A stretch of 64,000 nucleotides of DNA from JARRQJ01 sp037381915 (GTDB lineage: Bacteria; Pseudomonadota; Gammaproteobacteria; DRLM01), in assembly GCA_037381915.1 (NCBI GenBank), contig JARRQJ010000001.1, positions 67,128-131,127 of the forward strand, given 5' to 3'. A program made the translations under genes and the position numbers. The first letter of the stretch is position 1. The number at the start of each line of letters is the position of its first letter. The notes under the pieces were generated by a model. That model did not search any database, was not told the DNA's origin, and saw only the letters and a list, made by a program, of their open reading frames with translations. Of this stretch, positions 7,845 through 17,671 are shown piece by piece.

Positions 7845-10327
7845 AGCCGCGGCTGTTCGTCCTGGTCCCGCGCCAGGTACCGCGGCACGTCATCGGGTTG
7901 TAGTGCTTGGCTAAAATAGTAGCCCTGCATGATCTGGCAGCCAAGGTTTCGTAACAGGTCCAATTGTGTCTTGGTCTCAACGCCCTCAGCGACGATATCC
8001 AGTTGCAGGGTATTGGCCATAGCGATGATGGCAGCAATCGCGCCGGAATCCGCGTTGTCTCTGCAGATATTGCTTACGAACGTGCGGTCAATTTTGATGG
8101 TCCGGATCGGCGTGTGATTCAGTTTGCTGAGGGAGCTGTATCCGGTGCCGAAATCGTCGATGCATAAATTGACCCCGATATCCTTCAGTTGTTGGAGGAT
8201 ATGGAGCGTGCGCTGCAAATCACGGGCAAAGATTTTCTCCGTCAATTCCAATTCCAGGCTGGAGGGTTGCAGGCGGGTTTCGCTGAGGGTGCTCTTTAAG
8301 TGCGACAACAGATCGCGGTTGTTGAATTCCTTCTCGGATAGATTGATCGCAATGCGGGGCACCGTCAAACCGGCGGTGAGCCAGGTTTCGTAATTTTTGC
8401 ACGCTTTGCGCATCATCTGCTTGCCGAGAGGGATGATAAGGTTGGTCTCTTCGGCGACCGCCAGAAATTTTTCGGGTGGAATGACGCCCTTTTGGGGATG
8501 TTGCCAACGCAACAATGCCTCCATGGCGACGACTTTCCCGCTGGGTACGTGGATGCGCGGCTGGTAATAGATGAGAAATTCGTCGTTGTCCAAGGCGCGA
8601 TGAAGATCCTTTTCCAGAGACAAACGGGTCTGCGCCCGCAAATTCATGTTCGGTGAATAAAGCTGGTAGGTGTTTTTCCCCTGTTCCTTGACGCGATACA
8701 TGGCGACGTCGGCGTTCTTCAGCAAGGTTTCGGCGTCTTGGCCATCATTGGGGAAGATGGTGATGCCGATGCTGACACCGACGAAAAATTGATGATTGCG
8801 GATTTCGAAGGGTTTGGAAAGGATGTTGATGACCTTCTGGGCGACCTGGCAGGCATCGTGCTGATTCGTCAGTTCATTCAGGATGATGACGAATTCATCG
8901 CCGCCGTGACGAGCCACGGTATCTTCGGCGCGAATGCAGGTGGTGAGTCGTTGAGCGGCGATCTTCAGCATGTGATCGCCCATGTTGTGGCCGTACGTGT
9001 CGTTGATCAGCTTGAAACCGTCCAGATCGCAAAACAGGATGGCTACCAGCTGATTGCGCCTGGGCGCCCGCGTCAATGCCCGATCGATCCTGTCCAGCAA
9101 CAGGCTGCGATTTGGCAGGTTGGTAAGCGCATCGTAGTTGGCCAGATAGAGCAAGTGATCTTCCGTCTTCTTTCTCTCGGTAATGTCCTGCAACACTAAA
9201 ACCAAACCACCGCAATGTATGTGGTCGGCAAACAAGGCGGATGAAATCGATACCGGCACGGGATTGCCTTCCTTGCTCAGGAACGTGGTTTCCATACCCT
9301 GCACATAGGGTGAAACGATCAGCGAATCGAGCATGGTGCGGATGAGCGTCGGATCGCCGATGACTTCGGCGATGTTTCGGCCCAGCAGTTCGTCCTCATG
9401 ATATTTGAACAGTATCGCCGCCGCCGAATTTATCCATTCGATCTGTCTGCATGCATTAATGACGATCAAGGCATCAGGTACCGAGCGCAGAATGTTATTC
9501 ATCTGCTCCTTGGAAACCGTGGTGGTGGCGAGATTGCTGGCCATCAAGTTGAACGCCCGGACGAGCTGGCCGATTTCGTCATGATTCCATTCGGGCGCCC
9601 TGACCTCGAAATGGCCGCGTCCCAATGCCGCCGCTGATCTGACGAGTTGTTCGAGCGGCGCCGCCAGTGAGCGGGCGATTACCTGGCCGAGCACGATGGC
9701 GAACAGGAAGGTCAAGATCCCCGCGATGAGCAGCAAATGCTCCGCGCGGCTTATGGTCTGGTTGACCTCTTGGTTGTCTTTCGTGAGTTGCAGATTGATA
9801 TAATACAGCTGTGCATCCAGCGCTCCTTCGAAGGCATGTTCGCCGTTTTCCATGGTGTTCAGCGCTTCGGTGAGGTCGATGGCGGTATCATTCTTCTCCA
9901 GGAGCGCAACGACGTGATCGCTGCTCTTTTTTAGGAATTCCGCCGTACCGCGTGTGGCCATCAGATACAATCTATCATCCGCCGATGATTGATCGATCAG
10001 CGATGAAAAGCTGTTTAATGTATCTTGGAGGGGTTTTATCGCGGATTCCCGCAGTTCAACGAGTTCGCCCTGCCAATCCGCGCTGGTTTTCGCCTGGTCG
10101 TGGGTTATGCCGTACTTGAGCAGGGCCAGGCGCGAGGTGCTGTATACGATCCTTGTCCCGTAATAGCGCAGGTTTTCCAGTTTGAGCAGCTGCGGCAAGG
10201 TGCGTTGCGAGGCGTTGTAATAGGTGCTTTTTATCGTAATGATATTTTGCAGGCCGACGAGCCCGACGATTACCACCGTGGCGGCGATGCACAAAAACGA
10301 CAGCAGGAGTTTGTATTTAATTTTCAT
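7832..10327 (-). CDS. Membrane sensor diguanylate cyclase/phosphodiesterase (HAMP-PAS-GGDEF-EAL)
   Basis: About 831 residues. An N-terminal helix (about 7-28) and a second one (about 196-216) flank a helical periplasmic sensor region. HAMP (about 217-270), PAS (about 275-390), GGDEF (about 395-560) and EAL (about 575-825) domains follow. The cyclase motif is intact (RHGGDEF). The EAL side keeps EALLRW, INLSEKEF, DDFGTGYSSL, IKIDRTF and AEGVE, so both c-di-GMP synthesis and hydrolysis look possible. I chose the ATG at 10327, which begins at the membrane helix. An upstream in-frame extension to 10462 has no domain character. The signal sensed is unknown. The gene ends inside the convergent amtB 3' end. 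Confidence 0.9.
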   Translation of the reverse strand: MKIKYKLLLSFLCIAATVVIVGLVGLQNIITIKSTYYNASQRTLPQLLKLENLRYYGTRIVYSTSRLALLKYGITHDQAKTSADWQGELVELRESAIKPLQDTLNSFSSLIDQSSADDRLYLMATRGTAEFLKKSSDHVVALLEKNDTAIDLTEALNTMENGEHAFEGALDAQLYYINLQLTKDNQEVNQTISRAEHLLLIAGILTFLFAIVLGQVIARSLAAPLEQLVRSAAALGRGHFEVRAPEWNHDEIGQLVRAFNLMASNLATTTVSKEQMNNILRSVPDALIVINACRQIEWINSAAAILFKYHEDELLGRNIAEVIGDPTLIRTMLDSLIVSPYVQGMETTFLSKEGNPVPVSISSALFADHIHCGGLVLVLQDITERKKTEDHLLYLANYDALTNLPNRSLLLDRIDRALTRAPRRNQLVAILFCDLDGFKLINDTYGHNMGDHMLKIAAQRLTTCIRAEDTVARHGGDEFVIILNELTNQHDACQVAQKVINILSKPFEIRNHQFFVGVSIGITIFPNDGQDAETLLKNADVAMYRVKEQGKNTYQLYSPNMNLRAQTRLSLEKDLHRALDNDEFLIYYQPRIHVPSGKVVAMEALLRWQHPQKGVIPPEKFLAVAEETNLIIPLGKQMMRKACKNYETWLTAGLTVPRIAINLSEKEFNNRDLLSHLKSTLSETRLQPSSLELELTEKIFARDLQRTLHILQQLKDIGVNLCIDDFGTGYSSLSKLNHTPIRTIKIDRTFVSNICRDNADSGAIAAIIAMANTLQLDIVAEGVETKTQLDLLRNLGCQIMQGYYFSQALQPDDVPRYLARDQDEQPRLHSL

Positions 10328-10633
10328 TAAGGGCCAAATGCCTTGCGGCGTCCGCGAGCGCCAACTACTTAATAAAATCGGCCGATTGCGCCGGTAATTT
10401 AGCGTTCTGGGGAAGGATGGGCCCCGGTAATAAAACGATAATTTCATGTATTTACTTGCCAACTTGACGCAGGGAAGCTGGCGGTTGTTGCCGACATTTC
10501 AAAATTTGATCTTATAATCAATAAGATGGTGTGGAGATGGCTGGCCCTTTGCCATGTGGTAAAGATGGAATCGTCAAAGGAAAAGTAGTAGCTTATGGGC
10601 CGATTATTATCAGGGTCCCAGAGTTGAGCATTT
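10328..10633. other. Divergent intergenic region between the GGDEF-EAL gene and miaB
   Basis: 306 bp, AT richer than its flanks, with no gene I can support. On the plus strand a perfect TATAAT lies at 10513-10518, facing miaB. On the minus strand TTGGCA (complement of 10457-10462) followed after 16 bp by TATCGT could serve the GGDEF-EAL gene, but this match is weak. The ORFs that cross this region are antisense to miaB. Confidence 0.5.
10488..10518 (+). promoter_or_regulatory. Putative sigma-70 promoter of miaB
   Basis: A perfect -10 hexamer TATAAT at 10513-10518 is preceded by TTGCCG at 10488-10493 with a 19-bp spacer, longer than the optimum. It would start a transcript near 10525 with about 110 nt of leader before miaB. 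Confidence 0.45.
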
Positions 10634-12001
10634 ATGATCAGGAAACTATATATCAAGACCTTCGGTTGCCAGATGAACGAGTACGATTCCGCTAAGATGG
10701 CCGACGTGCTGGCGAAATCCCACGGCCTGCAGCGGGTCGACACCGCGGAAGAGGGCGATATATTGCTGTTGAACACCTGTTCCATTCGGGAAAAGGCGGA
10801 GGAAAAGGTCTTTTCCATGTTGGGGATGTGGCGGGAGATCAAAGAGCGCCGTCCCGAGGTGGTGATAGGCGTCGGCGGCTGCGTGGCCAGCCAAGAGGGC
10901 GACAACATTCGCCGCCGCGCTCCTTATGTGGATATGGTGTTCGGACCCCAGACCTTGCACCGTTTGCCGAAGATGCTGGAACAGGTGCAACGGGAACGGC
11001 GGCCAGCCGTGGACGTTACCTTCCCCGAGATTGAAAAATTCGATCACCTGCCCGCGCCGCGCGCCGAGGGAGTGACGGCCTACGTGTCGGTCATGGAGGG
11101 CTGCAGCAAATATTGCACGTTTTGCGTGGTGCCTTACACCCGCGGCGAGGAAGTCAGCCGTCCCTTCGACGATGTGATCGCGGAAATCGCGAGCCTGGCC
11201 CGACATGGCGTGCGGGAGGTGACGCTATTGGGGCAGAACGTCAACGCTTACCGGGGTATGATGCACGACGGCGAGGAGGCGGACCTGGCGTTGTTGCTCA
11301 GCTACGCGGCGGAAATCGACGGCATTGAACGTATCCGATTCACCACGTCCCACCCCATGGAATTTTCCGACCGCCTCATCCAAGCTTATGCCGAAGTGTC
11401 GAAACTGGTGAGCCATCTGCACTTGCCGGTACAGAGCGGTTCGGACCGTATCCTGTCTCTGATGAAGCGCGGTCACACCGCCGTGCAGTACAAATCGAAG
11501 ATCCGCCAGTTGCGGGCCCTGCGACCGGACCTGAGTCTTTCCTCGGATTTCATCGTCGGCTTTCCCGGGGAAACTGACGAGGATTTTCAGGCCACCATGG
11601 ATCTGATTGAGGAGATCGGTTTCGATAATTCCTTCAGCTTCATCTACAGTCCCCGCCCCGGGACGCCGGCGGCCGGTTTTCCCGATGACGTCCCCCTGGA
11701 GGTCAAGAAGCATCGTTTGGCGATCTTGCAGCGGCGGATTCGCCAAATGAGCGAGAGCATCAGCGACGCCATGGTCGGTACGGTGCAGCGCGTGCTGGTG
11801 GAGGGCCCTTCCCGTAAGGACCCACGGGAGTTGTGCGGACGCACGGAGAACAATCGTGTGGTCAATTTTGCGGGCGCCCCGGAACTGGTCGGGCAATTGG
11901 TATCACTGCATATCACCGAGGCCCTGCCCAACTCCTTGCGCGGCGAGTACGCGCATCACGTTGATCTTCATGGCTTTCGCAGTGCGTCGCTGGGATTTTG
12001 A
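10634..12001 (+). CDS. miaB: tRNA-2-methylthio-N6-dimethylallyladenosine synthase MiaB
   Basis: A 455-residue radical-SAM methylthiotransferase that adds 2-methylthio to i6A37 of tRNAs. The N-terminal MTTase domain carries the auxiliary-cluster cysteines C12, C49 and C83. The radical-SAM motif is C157-x3-C161-x2-C164 (CSKYCTFC). A C-terminal TRAM domain covers about residues 385-450. The length is normal for the family. It starts the conserved miaB-ybeZ-ybeY-corC-lnt cluster. Confidence 0.97.
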   Translation: MIRKLYIKTFGCQMNEYDSAKMADVLAKSHGLQRVDTAEEGDILLLNTCSIREKAEEKVFSMLGMWREIKERRPEVVIGVGGCVASQEGDNIRRRAPYVDMVFGPQTLHRLPKMLEQVQRERRPAVDVTFPEIEKFDHLPAPRAEGVTAYVSVMEGCSKYCTFCVVPYTRGEEVSRPFDDVIAEIASLARHGVREVTLLGQNVNAYRGMMHDGEEADLALLLSYAAEIDGIERIRFTTSHPMEFSDRLIQAYAEVSKLVSHLHLPVQSGSDRILSLMKRGHTAVQYKSKIRQLRALRPDLSLSSDFIVGFPGETDEDFQATMDLIEEIGFDNSFSFIYSPRPGTPAAGFPDDVPLEVKKHRLAILQRRIRQMSESISDAMVGTVQRVLVEGPSRKDPRELCGRTENNRVVNFAGAPELVGQLVSLHITEALPNSLRGEYAHHVDLHGFRSASLGF

Positions 12002-12075
12002 CGACGGCCGGATCGTTGCATGTGGCGTAATTTTCGACTATCTTAGCTGTTAAATTCCTTCTTTTAGTCTTTCAT

Positions 12076-13074
12076 TTGAAAGTTCAGCCAGATTCTTTCG
12101 ACTTCACCTTGGATCCCGCCGATAACGAGCGTCTTGCCAACTTGTGCGGACAGTTCGATGAACATCTGCGTCAGGTGGAAGGCCGCTTGGGGGTGGAGGT
12201 GACCAACCGCGGCAATCACTTTCGCGTGATCGGCGACAGCGCGCCGGTGCAACTGGCGGGTAAGGTCCTGAAGAGCCTCTATTCGAAGACCGCGGAAATC
12301 AATTTGACGCCTTCGCAGGTGCATCTGGTCCTGCAGCAGGCCGGCGCCGACGTCCTGGATACTGGGGATGAACTGGCCAATGAACCCTTGGCGATCCAGA
12401 CGCGCCGGGGTTTGATCAGCGGCCGCGCGCTCAATCAGCAACGTTATCTGCAAAACATCCTCAAGAATGACATTAATTTCGGTATCGGGCCGGCGGGGAC
12501 CGGCAAAACCTACCTGGCCGTCGCCTGCGCCGTACAGGCCCTGGAACAGGAGAAGGTGGCGAGACTGGTGCTGACGCGTCCCGCAGTTGAGGCGGGGGAA
12601 CGGCTGGGGTTCCTGCCGGGCGATTTGGCGCAGAAGATCGACCCGTATCTGCGTCCCCTTTACGATGCCCTGTACGAGATGCTGGGTTTCGAACGGGTGG
12701 CCAAGCTGGTGGAACGCAACGTCATCGAAATCGCGCCCCTGGCCTATATGCGGGGACGGACGCTGAATGACTCTTTCATCATTCTTGACGAAGCACAAAA
12801 CACTACCGTTGAACAGATGAAGATGTTTCTCACCCGTATCGGTTTCGCCTCGAAGGCGGTGATCACCGGCGACGTCACTCAAGTGGATTTGCCGCGCGGG
12901 CGCCTGTCCGGCTTGCGTCATGTGGTCGAAGTGCTTAAGGATGTGGACGGCATCAGCTTTACCTTCTTCAAGGCGTCGGACGTGGTGCGCCACCCACTGG
13001 TACAAAGCATCGTGACGGCTTACGAGAGTTTTGAAAGAAACACCCCGACTCCGGACCAGGAGCAGGAGCCGTGA
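12076..13074 (+). CDS. ybeZ: PhoH-like ATPase YbeZ
   Basis: A 332-residue PhoH-family ATPase. The N-terminal segment (LDPADNERLANLCGQFDEHL) matches YbeZ. The Walker A motif GPAGTGKT is at residues 138-145 and the Walker B-like ILDEAQN lies downstream. YbeZ is a partner of the RNase YbeY. No ATG precedes the homologous N-terminus, so the TTG at 12076 is the most likely start; no strong ribosome-binding site is visible. Its stop overlaps the GTG of ybeY (GTGA). Confidence 0.93.
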   Translation: MKVQPDSFDFTLDPADNERLANLCGQFDEHLRQVEGRLGVEVTNRGNHFRVIGDSAPVQLAGKVLKSLYSKTAEINLTPSQVHLVLQQAGADVLDTGDELANEPLAIQTRRGLISGRALNQQRYLQNILKNDINFGIGPAGTGKTYLAVACAVQALEQEKVARLVLTRPAVEAGERLGFLPGDLAQKIDPYLRPLYDALYEMLGFERVAKLVERNVIEIAPLAYMRGRTLNDSFIILDEAQNTTVEQMKMFLTRIGFASKAVITGDVTQVDLPRGRLSGLRHVVEVLKDVDGISFTFFKASDVVRHPLVQSIVTAYESFERNTPTPDQEQEP

Positions 13075-13562
13075 CCATTGTTGTAGATGTTCAATATGCT
13101 CAGGAGGAAGTCCTCGACGAGGAAGCCGAGGTTCCCCTGCCCGAGCAATTCGATCGTTGGGTAGGCGCCGCCCTGGCGGGACGCCGCGACGCCGGCGAGA
13201 TCACCGTGCGCATCGTGGGTATGGCGGAAGGAGCGGCACTCAACCAGGCTTACCGCCATCGCACGGGGCCGACAAATGTTCTGTCGTTCCCCGTGGAAGG
13301 TGCCCCGCCAACGGATGTGCCGCTGTTGGGCGACGTGGTTATTTGCGCGCCGCTGGTCAATCGGGAAGCCCGGGAACAACGCAAGGCGCCGGTCGCCCAT
13401 TGGGCTCACCTGACGGTACACGGTAGCTTGCATCTTTTGGGCTATGACCATCAGGAGCCGGTTGAAGCGGAGCGCATGGAAGGCCTGGAGACCGAGATCC
13501 TCACTGGTCTGGGCTATCCCGACCCCTACGCCGGAGAGAAGGAGGCCCGGACGGCCCCTTGA
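13071..13562 (+). CDS. ybeY: Endoribonuclease YbeY (16S rRNA maturation)
   Basis: A 163-residue UPF0054 metalloprotein. The zinc motif HGSLHLLGYDH occupies residues 117-127. The TNVLSFP strand and LLGDVVIC segment are typical of the family. It acts in 16S rRNA 3' maturation and ribosome quality control. The GTG start overlaps the ybeZ stop, with AGGAGCAGGAG just upstream as a ribosome-binding site. Confidence 0.96.
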   Translation: MTIVVDVQYAQEEVLDEEAEVPLPEQFDRWVGAALAGRRDAGEITVRIVGMAEGAALNQAYRHRTGPTNVLSFPVEGAPPTDVPLLGDVVICAPLVNREAREQRKAPVAHWAHLTVHGSLHLLGYDHQEPVEAERMEGLETEILTGLGYPDPYAGEKEARTAP

Positions 13563-13623
13563 AACGCTAGACTTCAGGTGCCATTCAACAGTTTTAACAA
13601 CACAAGGTGTCTATTCAGTAATC

Positions 13624-14505
13624 ATGACTGTCGAACGAACTAATAACGGTACGTCATCGCGTTCCTGGCTGGAACGCTTGAGTTTTGCCCTGCTGGGTGA
13701 ACCCAAGGACCGCGAACAATTGGTGGAATTGTTGCGTGATGCCCAGCAACGTGAATTGCTGGATCCCGAGGCGCTGACCATGATCGAAGGGGTGCTGCAA
13801 GTCGCCGAGATACAGGTGCGCGATATCATGGTGCCGCGCGCGCAGATGGCGGTGGTGGAGCGCGACGCCTCGCTGGAGGAGATCTTGCCGGTGGTGATCG
13901 AATCGGCGCACTCGCGGTTTCCGGTGATCGGCGATAATCGCGACGAAGTGGTGGGTATCCTGTTGGCGAAGGATCTGCTGGCCTATTACGGCCAGGACAA
14001 AGCCAGGAATTTCAACGTACGCGATATCCTGCGGCCCGCGGTCTTCATTCCGGAGAGTAAGCGGCTCAATGTGTTGCTGAAGGAGTTCCGGGCCAGTCGC
14101 AACCATATGGCCATCGTGGTCGACGAGTACGGTGGGGTGGCGGGTCTGGTCACTATCGAGGACGTGCTGGAACAGATTGTGGGCGAGATCGTCGACGAAC
14201 ATGACATCGAGGAAGACACCTACATCAAGAGGCACAATGACAACGTCTACGCGGTCAAGGCGCTGACCCCTATCGAAGAGTTCAATGACTACTTTTACGC
14301 CAATTTCAGCGATGAGGAATTCGATACCATCGGCGGTTTGGTTATGCATCGTTTCGGCCGTCTGCCCCGCCGCGGCGAGGTCATCAGCATCGACCGCTTC
14401 CGCTTCAAGGTACTGAACGCCGACAGTCGCCGCATTCATCTGCTGCAGGTCACGGAGCGCCGTGGCGCGGGCGTGCATGACAAGGCTGCCGCAGCAGGAG
14501 AATAA
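13624..14505 (+). CDS. corC: CBS-domain transporter-associated protein CorC/YbeX
   Basis: A 293-residue cytoplasmic protein with paired CBS domains (about 65-190; IMVPRAQMAVVERDASLEE and HMAIVVDEYGGVAGLVTIED) and a C-terminal CorC_HlyC domain (about 210-285). It is implicated in magnesium/cobalt homeostasis and, with YbeY/YbeZ, in ribosome maturation. The open frame extends upstream to 13444, but the ATG at 13624 gives the family length and N-terminus (E. coli CorC is 292 aa). Confidence 0.94.
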   Translation: MTVERTNNGTSSRSWLERLSFALLGEPKDREQLVELLRDAQQRELLDPEALTMIEGVLQVAEIQVRDIMVPRAQMAVVERDASLEEILPVVIESAHSRFPVIGDNRDEVVGILLAKDLLAYYGQDKARNFNVRDILRPAVFIPESKRLNVLLKEFRASRNHMAIVVDEYGGVAGLVTIEDVLEQIVGEIVDEHDIEEDTYIKRHNDNVYAVKALTPIEEFNDYFYANFSDEEFDTIGGLVMHRFGRLPRRGEVISIDRFRFKVLNADSRRIHLLQVTERRGAGVHDKAAAAGE

Positions 14506-14546
14506 GCTGGCTGTCGCCATCATTATCCGTCACCCACTCGATCCCC

Positions 14547-16121
14547 ATGGCCAGTTCCCCTAGCGCCGCTGATACAGTGGCTTCGCCGCGTTCCCGTCAC
14601 GATCGTTTAGCCGCTGTCCTAGCCGGGAGATGGGGGGATTGGTTGAGCCTCCTGGCCGGGGCCATGCTGCCCTTGGCCTTCGCTCCCTTCGATATTTTTC
14701 CCGCCGCAGTGATCGCCCCCGCCTTGCTGTTTATGTCATGGTTGGATGTCCCGCCGCGACGGGCCCTGCGCCGCGGTTACCTGTTCGGCCTGGGGATGTT
14801 CGGCGTGGGCATCAATTGGGTGTTCGTGAGCATGTACGAATACGGCGGCGTGAGCCTGCCGCTGTCCCTGTTTCTCACCGCCCTGCTGGTCGCGTTCCTG
14901 TCCCTGTTTCCAGCGGTCTTGGCGTACCTGCTCGCGCGATTGTTTCCTTTCACCGGCGCCTCCGCGGCGGTATGGCGGCTGGCGGTGGTGTTCCCCGCCG
15001 GCTGGGTGATGTTCGAATGGATACGAGGCTGGTTTCTCACCGGCTTTCCCTGGTTGAACTTGGGCTACAGTCAATTGGCCACACCCCTCGCCGGTCTGGC
15101 GCCGCTGGCGGGTGTCTACGGGGTGTCGCTGGGCGTGGCACTGTCGGCGGGATGGCTGGCCCTGTTTGTCCTCGCCGAGAATCGGCGGCAACGCGTCGCC
15201 AGCGCCGTCGCGTTGCTGGCGTTGTGGGCCGGCGCCGGTCTGCTGCACGGTCTGGCGTGGACGCGGCCTGTCGGCGCGCCGATGCGCGTTACCCTACTGC
15301 AAGGGGACATCCCTCAGAACATAAAATGGTTATGGGACGTGCGCGAGCCCACCGTGGAGCTCTATGCCAAGATGACCCGAGAGCATTGGGACAGCCGTCT
15401 GATCGTCTGGCCGGAAAGCGCGCTGCCCGAGATGTACGCCGAGGCCAAGGATTTTCTCGATGGCCTGGGCAAGGAGGCCAGGAAACATCACAGCGATTTA
15501 CTGATAGGCGTGTTGTATGAGGACCCCGCGACCGGGCGTTACTACAACAGCATGGTCAGTATCGGCAGCGAGCGCAAGTTTTACTTCAAGCACCATCTCG
15601 TGCCGTTTACCGAATATCTGCCGATGAAAGGCCTGTTGGGCGCCCTGGTGGATTTCATGCAAGTCCCCATGTCCGATTTCAGCGCCGGTCCGGCGGTACA
15701 ACAGCCCCTGGCGGTGGCGGGACAACGGGCGGGCATCTCCATTTGTTATGAGGACGCCTTCGGTGAAGAGATGATCCGGCAGCTGCCCAAGGCGACGTTG
15801 TTGGTCAACGTCAGTAATGACGCGTGGTTCGGTCATTCCATCGCGCCGCAACAGCACCTGCAAATTGCGCAAATGCGCGCCGCGGAGACCGGCCGGCCCT
15901 TGTTGCGCGCCACCAATACCGGCGTGAGCGCCATCGTCGATGCCTGGGGGCGACTGCAGAGCGTGGCGCCGCAATTCAAGGTGGCTGCCCTCACGGGCGA
16001 GGTGCAGCCCATGCAAGGTGCGACGCCGTATGTGCGCGTTGGTAATGCCCCGGTGGTGGTGGTGACGACGGGGTTGTTGCTGCTCCCCTGGCTCATACTG
16101 CGCCGCCGCCGTCCGCATTGA
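14547..16121 (+). CDS. lnt: Apolipoprotein N-acyltransferase Lnt
   Basis: A 524-residue inner-membrane enzyme that adds the third acyl chain to lipoproteins. About six N-terminal helices precede a periplasmic nitrilase-like domain. The catalytic triad is visible: E290 in VWPESALPE, K348 in FKHHLVPFTEY and C400 in ISICYEDAF. It ends the miaB-lnt cluster. It faces the convergent histidine kinase gene with 57 bp between them. Confidence 0.96.
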   Translation: MASSPSAADTVASPRSRHDRLAAVLAGRWGDWLSLLAGAMLPLAFAPFDIFPAAVIAPALLFMSWLDVPPRRALRRGYLFGLGMFGVGINWVFVSMYEYGGVSLPLSLFLTALLVAFLSLFPAVLAYLLARLFPFTGASAAVWRLAVVFPAGWVMFEWIRGWFLTGFPWLNLGYSQLATPLAGLAPLAGVYGVSLGVALSAGWLALFVLAENRRQRVASAVALLALWAGAGLLHGLAWTRPVGAPMRVTLLQGDIPQNIKWLWDVREPTVELYAKMTREHWDSRLIVWPESALPEMYAEAKDFLDGLGKEARKHHSDLLIGVLYEDPATGRYYNSMVSIGSERKFYFKHHLVPFTEYLPMKGLLGALVDFMQVPMSDFSAGPAVQQPLAVAGQRAGISICYEDAFGEEMIRQLPKATLLVNVSNDAWFGHSIAPQQHLQIAQMRAAETGRPLLRATNTGVSAIVDAWGRLQSVAPQFKVAALTGEVQPMQGATPYVRVGNAPVVVVTTGLLLLPWLILRRRRPH

Positions 16122-16134
16122 GCGGCGCCTGTCA

Positions 16135-16171
16135 CCGGTACACGTCGTGCACGGCTAGAGTCGTGTGCCGG
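16135..16171. terminator. Possible hairpin between the convergent lnt and histidine kinase genes
   Basis: CCGGTACAC (16135-16143) can pair with GTGTGCCGG (16163-16171) with one wobble pair and a 19-nt loop. It sits in the short gap between two convergent genes. There is no long T run on either side, so termination is only a possibility. Confidence 0.3.
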
Positions 16172-16178
16172 GGTTTCG

Positions 16179-17669
16179 TCAAAAGGAAGGACTGGAGGCC
16201 GGCGGCGCCACCGCCAGGGAAAAGGTAAAGGCAGCGCCGTTGCCGGGGACGCTGTTCACCTCGATGGTCTGATGGTGCAGGTCAAGGATTTGTTTGGCGA
16301 TTGCCAGACCGAGTCCGGCGTGGTCCTTGCCGCGATGGTCGTTACCCGCCTGATAAAAGCGATCGAAGACCCGCGGCAGATCGGCGCTCGCGATGCCCCG
16401 GCCGCTGTCGCTCACGGTGACGAGGACGCGCTGGGCATCCCGCCGGATACCCACCTGGACCCGCCCGCCCTCGGGGGTATGCTCCAGGGCGTTCTCGATC
16501 AGGTTCTCCAACACCCGTTCGATGAGCCCGATCTCCGCCTCTACCCGCGGCAAGGTATCGTCGGCGATATCGATGTCGAGCGTGATACCCCGTTGTCGGG
16601 CCTGCAGCTGGAATTTCTGCACCACATCCTGCACCAATTCGGCGGCGCCGAAGGGTTCGCAACGCGGCGGGGTGCGGGTCGCGTCGAGTTTCGCCAGTTC
16701 AAACAGGTCCAGGACCAGGCGGGTGAGGCGCTCACTGTGGCGCAATGCGGTGCCGAGATATTCGCGGCGTTCCGCTTCGCTGAGCGTGGCGGCCTTCAGT
16801 TGCAGGGTTTCGAGATAGCCGTGTAGGGAGGCGAGGGGCGTGCGCAGGTCATGGGAGACCTGGGCCACCAGTTCGCGGCGCAGATTGTCCTGGGTCTTGA
16901 GTTCGTCGAGTTGCTTGATGATGCGTTCGGCCATCTGATCGAATGTCATCCCCAGACGGTCGATCTCGTCGGAACGGGCCGGTGGCGCCTGGCCGTAGGG
17001 AACGTAGGCGCTGAGATTGCTTATGCGGAAGCTGTCCATGAGCCACGCCAGGCGGTGCAGCCGGCGCGTGAGGAGATGGAAGATCAGCAGGCCGGCGAGC
17101 AGGCCGAATATCAGGCTGCCGGCTACCGCCCAGCCGCTCAGGCGCAGGAAATAACTTTCGCGGATCGCATTGTTGACGGCGTCGAACTCTTCACCCTGCA
17201 GCACCACGTACAGGTAGCCCTGCGGATTGGCGGCGGAAGGGATCGGCGTGACGGAGAAGGCCTTGCGCCGGTCATAGCTGCGCGGATCGTCACCCAGCAC
17301 CGGGTAGCTGTCGTTACGCAGAAAGGCGCGGATGGGTCCGAGCGAGACATGCTTGCGTTTGACCTTGCCCGGGTCGGCGGAGTAGGACAGGATCTTGCCG
17401 TTGCGATCGAGGAGATAGATCTCGATGCTGGGGTTGATGACCATGTAGTCATGGAAGGTTTCCTTCAGTTTGGCCTCGTTGAGGCGGCCTTCCTCGACCA
17501 AGTTGCGATCCGCCACCAGATTGCGGGCGAGATTGCGGTTGAGCTGCTGGTTGACTTCGCCCAGATAATGGTGGGTCGCCGAGACGGTGAGCAGGGAATA
17601 GATCAGGCCCATGGAGACCAGCAGCAGGACCAGTACCAGCGCGAGCCGCGCATAGAGGGTACGAAACAT
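16179..17669 (-). CDS. Sensor histidine kinase of an OmpR-type two-component system
   Basis: A 496-residue membrane kinase. Two helices (about 8-28 and 165-190) flank a periplasmic sensor region of about 135 residues. A HAMP domain follows, then HisKA with the phospho-acceptor H273 in VSHDLRTPLAS, and HATPase_c with N-box ENLIENALEH and G-boxes (DSGRGIAS, GLGLAIAK). I chose the ATG at 17669; upstream codons of the open frame lie inside the regulator gene. It is 2 bp downstream of the response regulator, so the two form one operon. The signal is unknown. Confidence 0.93.
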   Translation of the reverse strand: MFRTLYARLALVLVLLLVSMGLIYSLLTVSATHHYLGEVNQQLNRNLARNLVADRNLVEEGRLNEAKLKETFHDYMVINPSIEIYLLDRNGKILSYSADPGKVKRKHVSLGPIRAFLRNDSYPVLGDDPRSYDRRKAFSVTPIPSAANPQGYLYVVLQGEEFDAVNNAIRESYFLRLSGWAVAGSLIFGLLAGLLIFHLLTRRLHRLAWLMDSFRISNLSAYVPYGQAPPARSDEIDRLGMTFDQMAERIIKQLDELKTQDNLRRELVAQVSHDLRTPLASLHGYLETLQLKAATLSEAERREYLGTALRHSERLTRLVLDLFELAKLDATRTPPRCEPFGAAELVQDVVQKFQLQARQRGITLDIDIADDTLPRVEAEIGLIERVLENLIENALEHTPEGGRVQVGIRRDAQRVLVTVSDSGRGIASADLPRVFDRFYQAGNDHRGKDHAGLGLAIAKQILDLHHQTIEVNSVPGNGAAFTFSLAVAPPASSPSF

Positions 17670-17671
17670 GG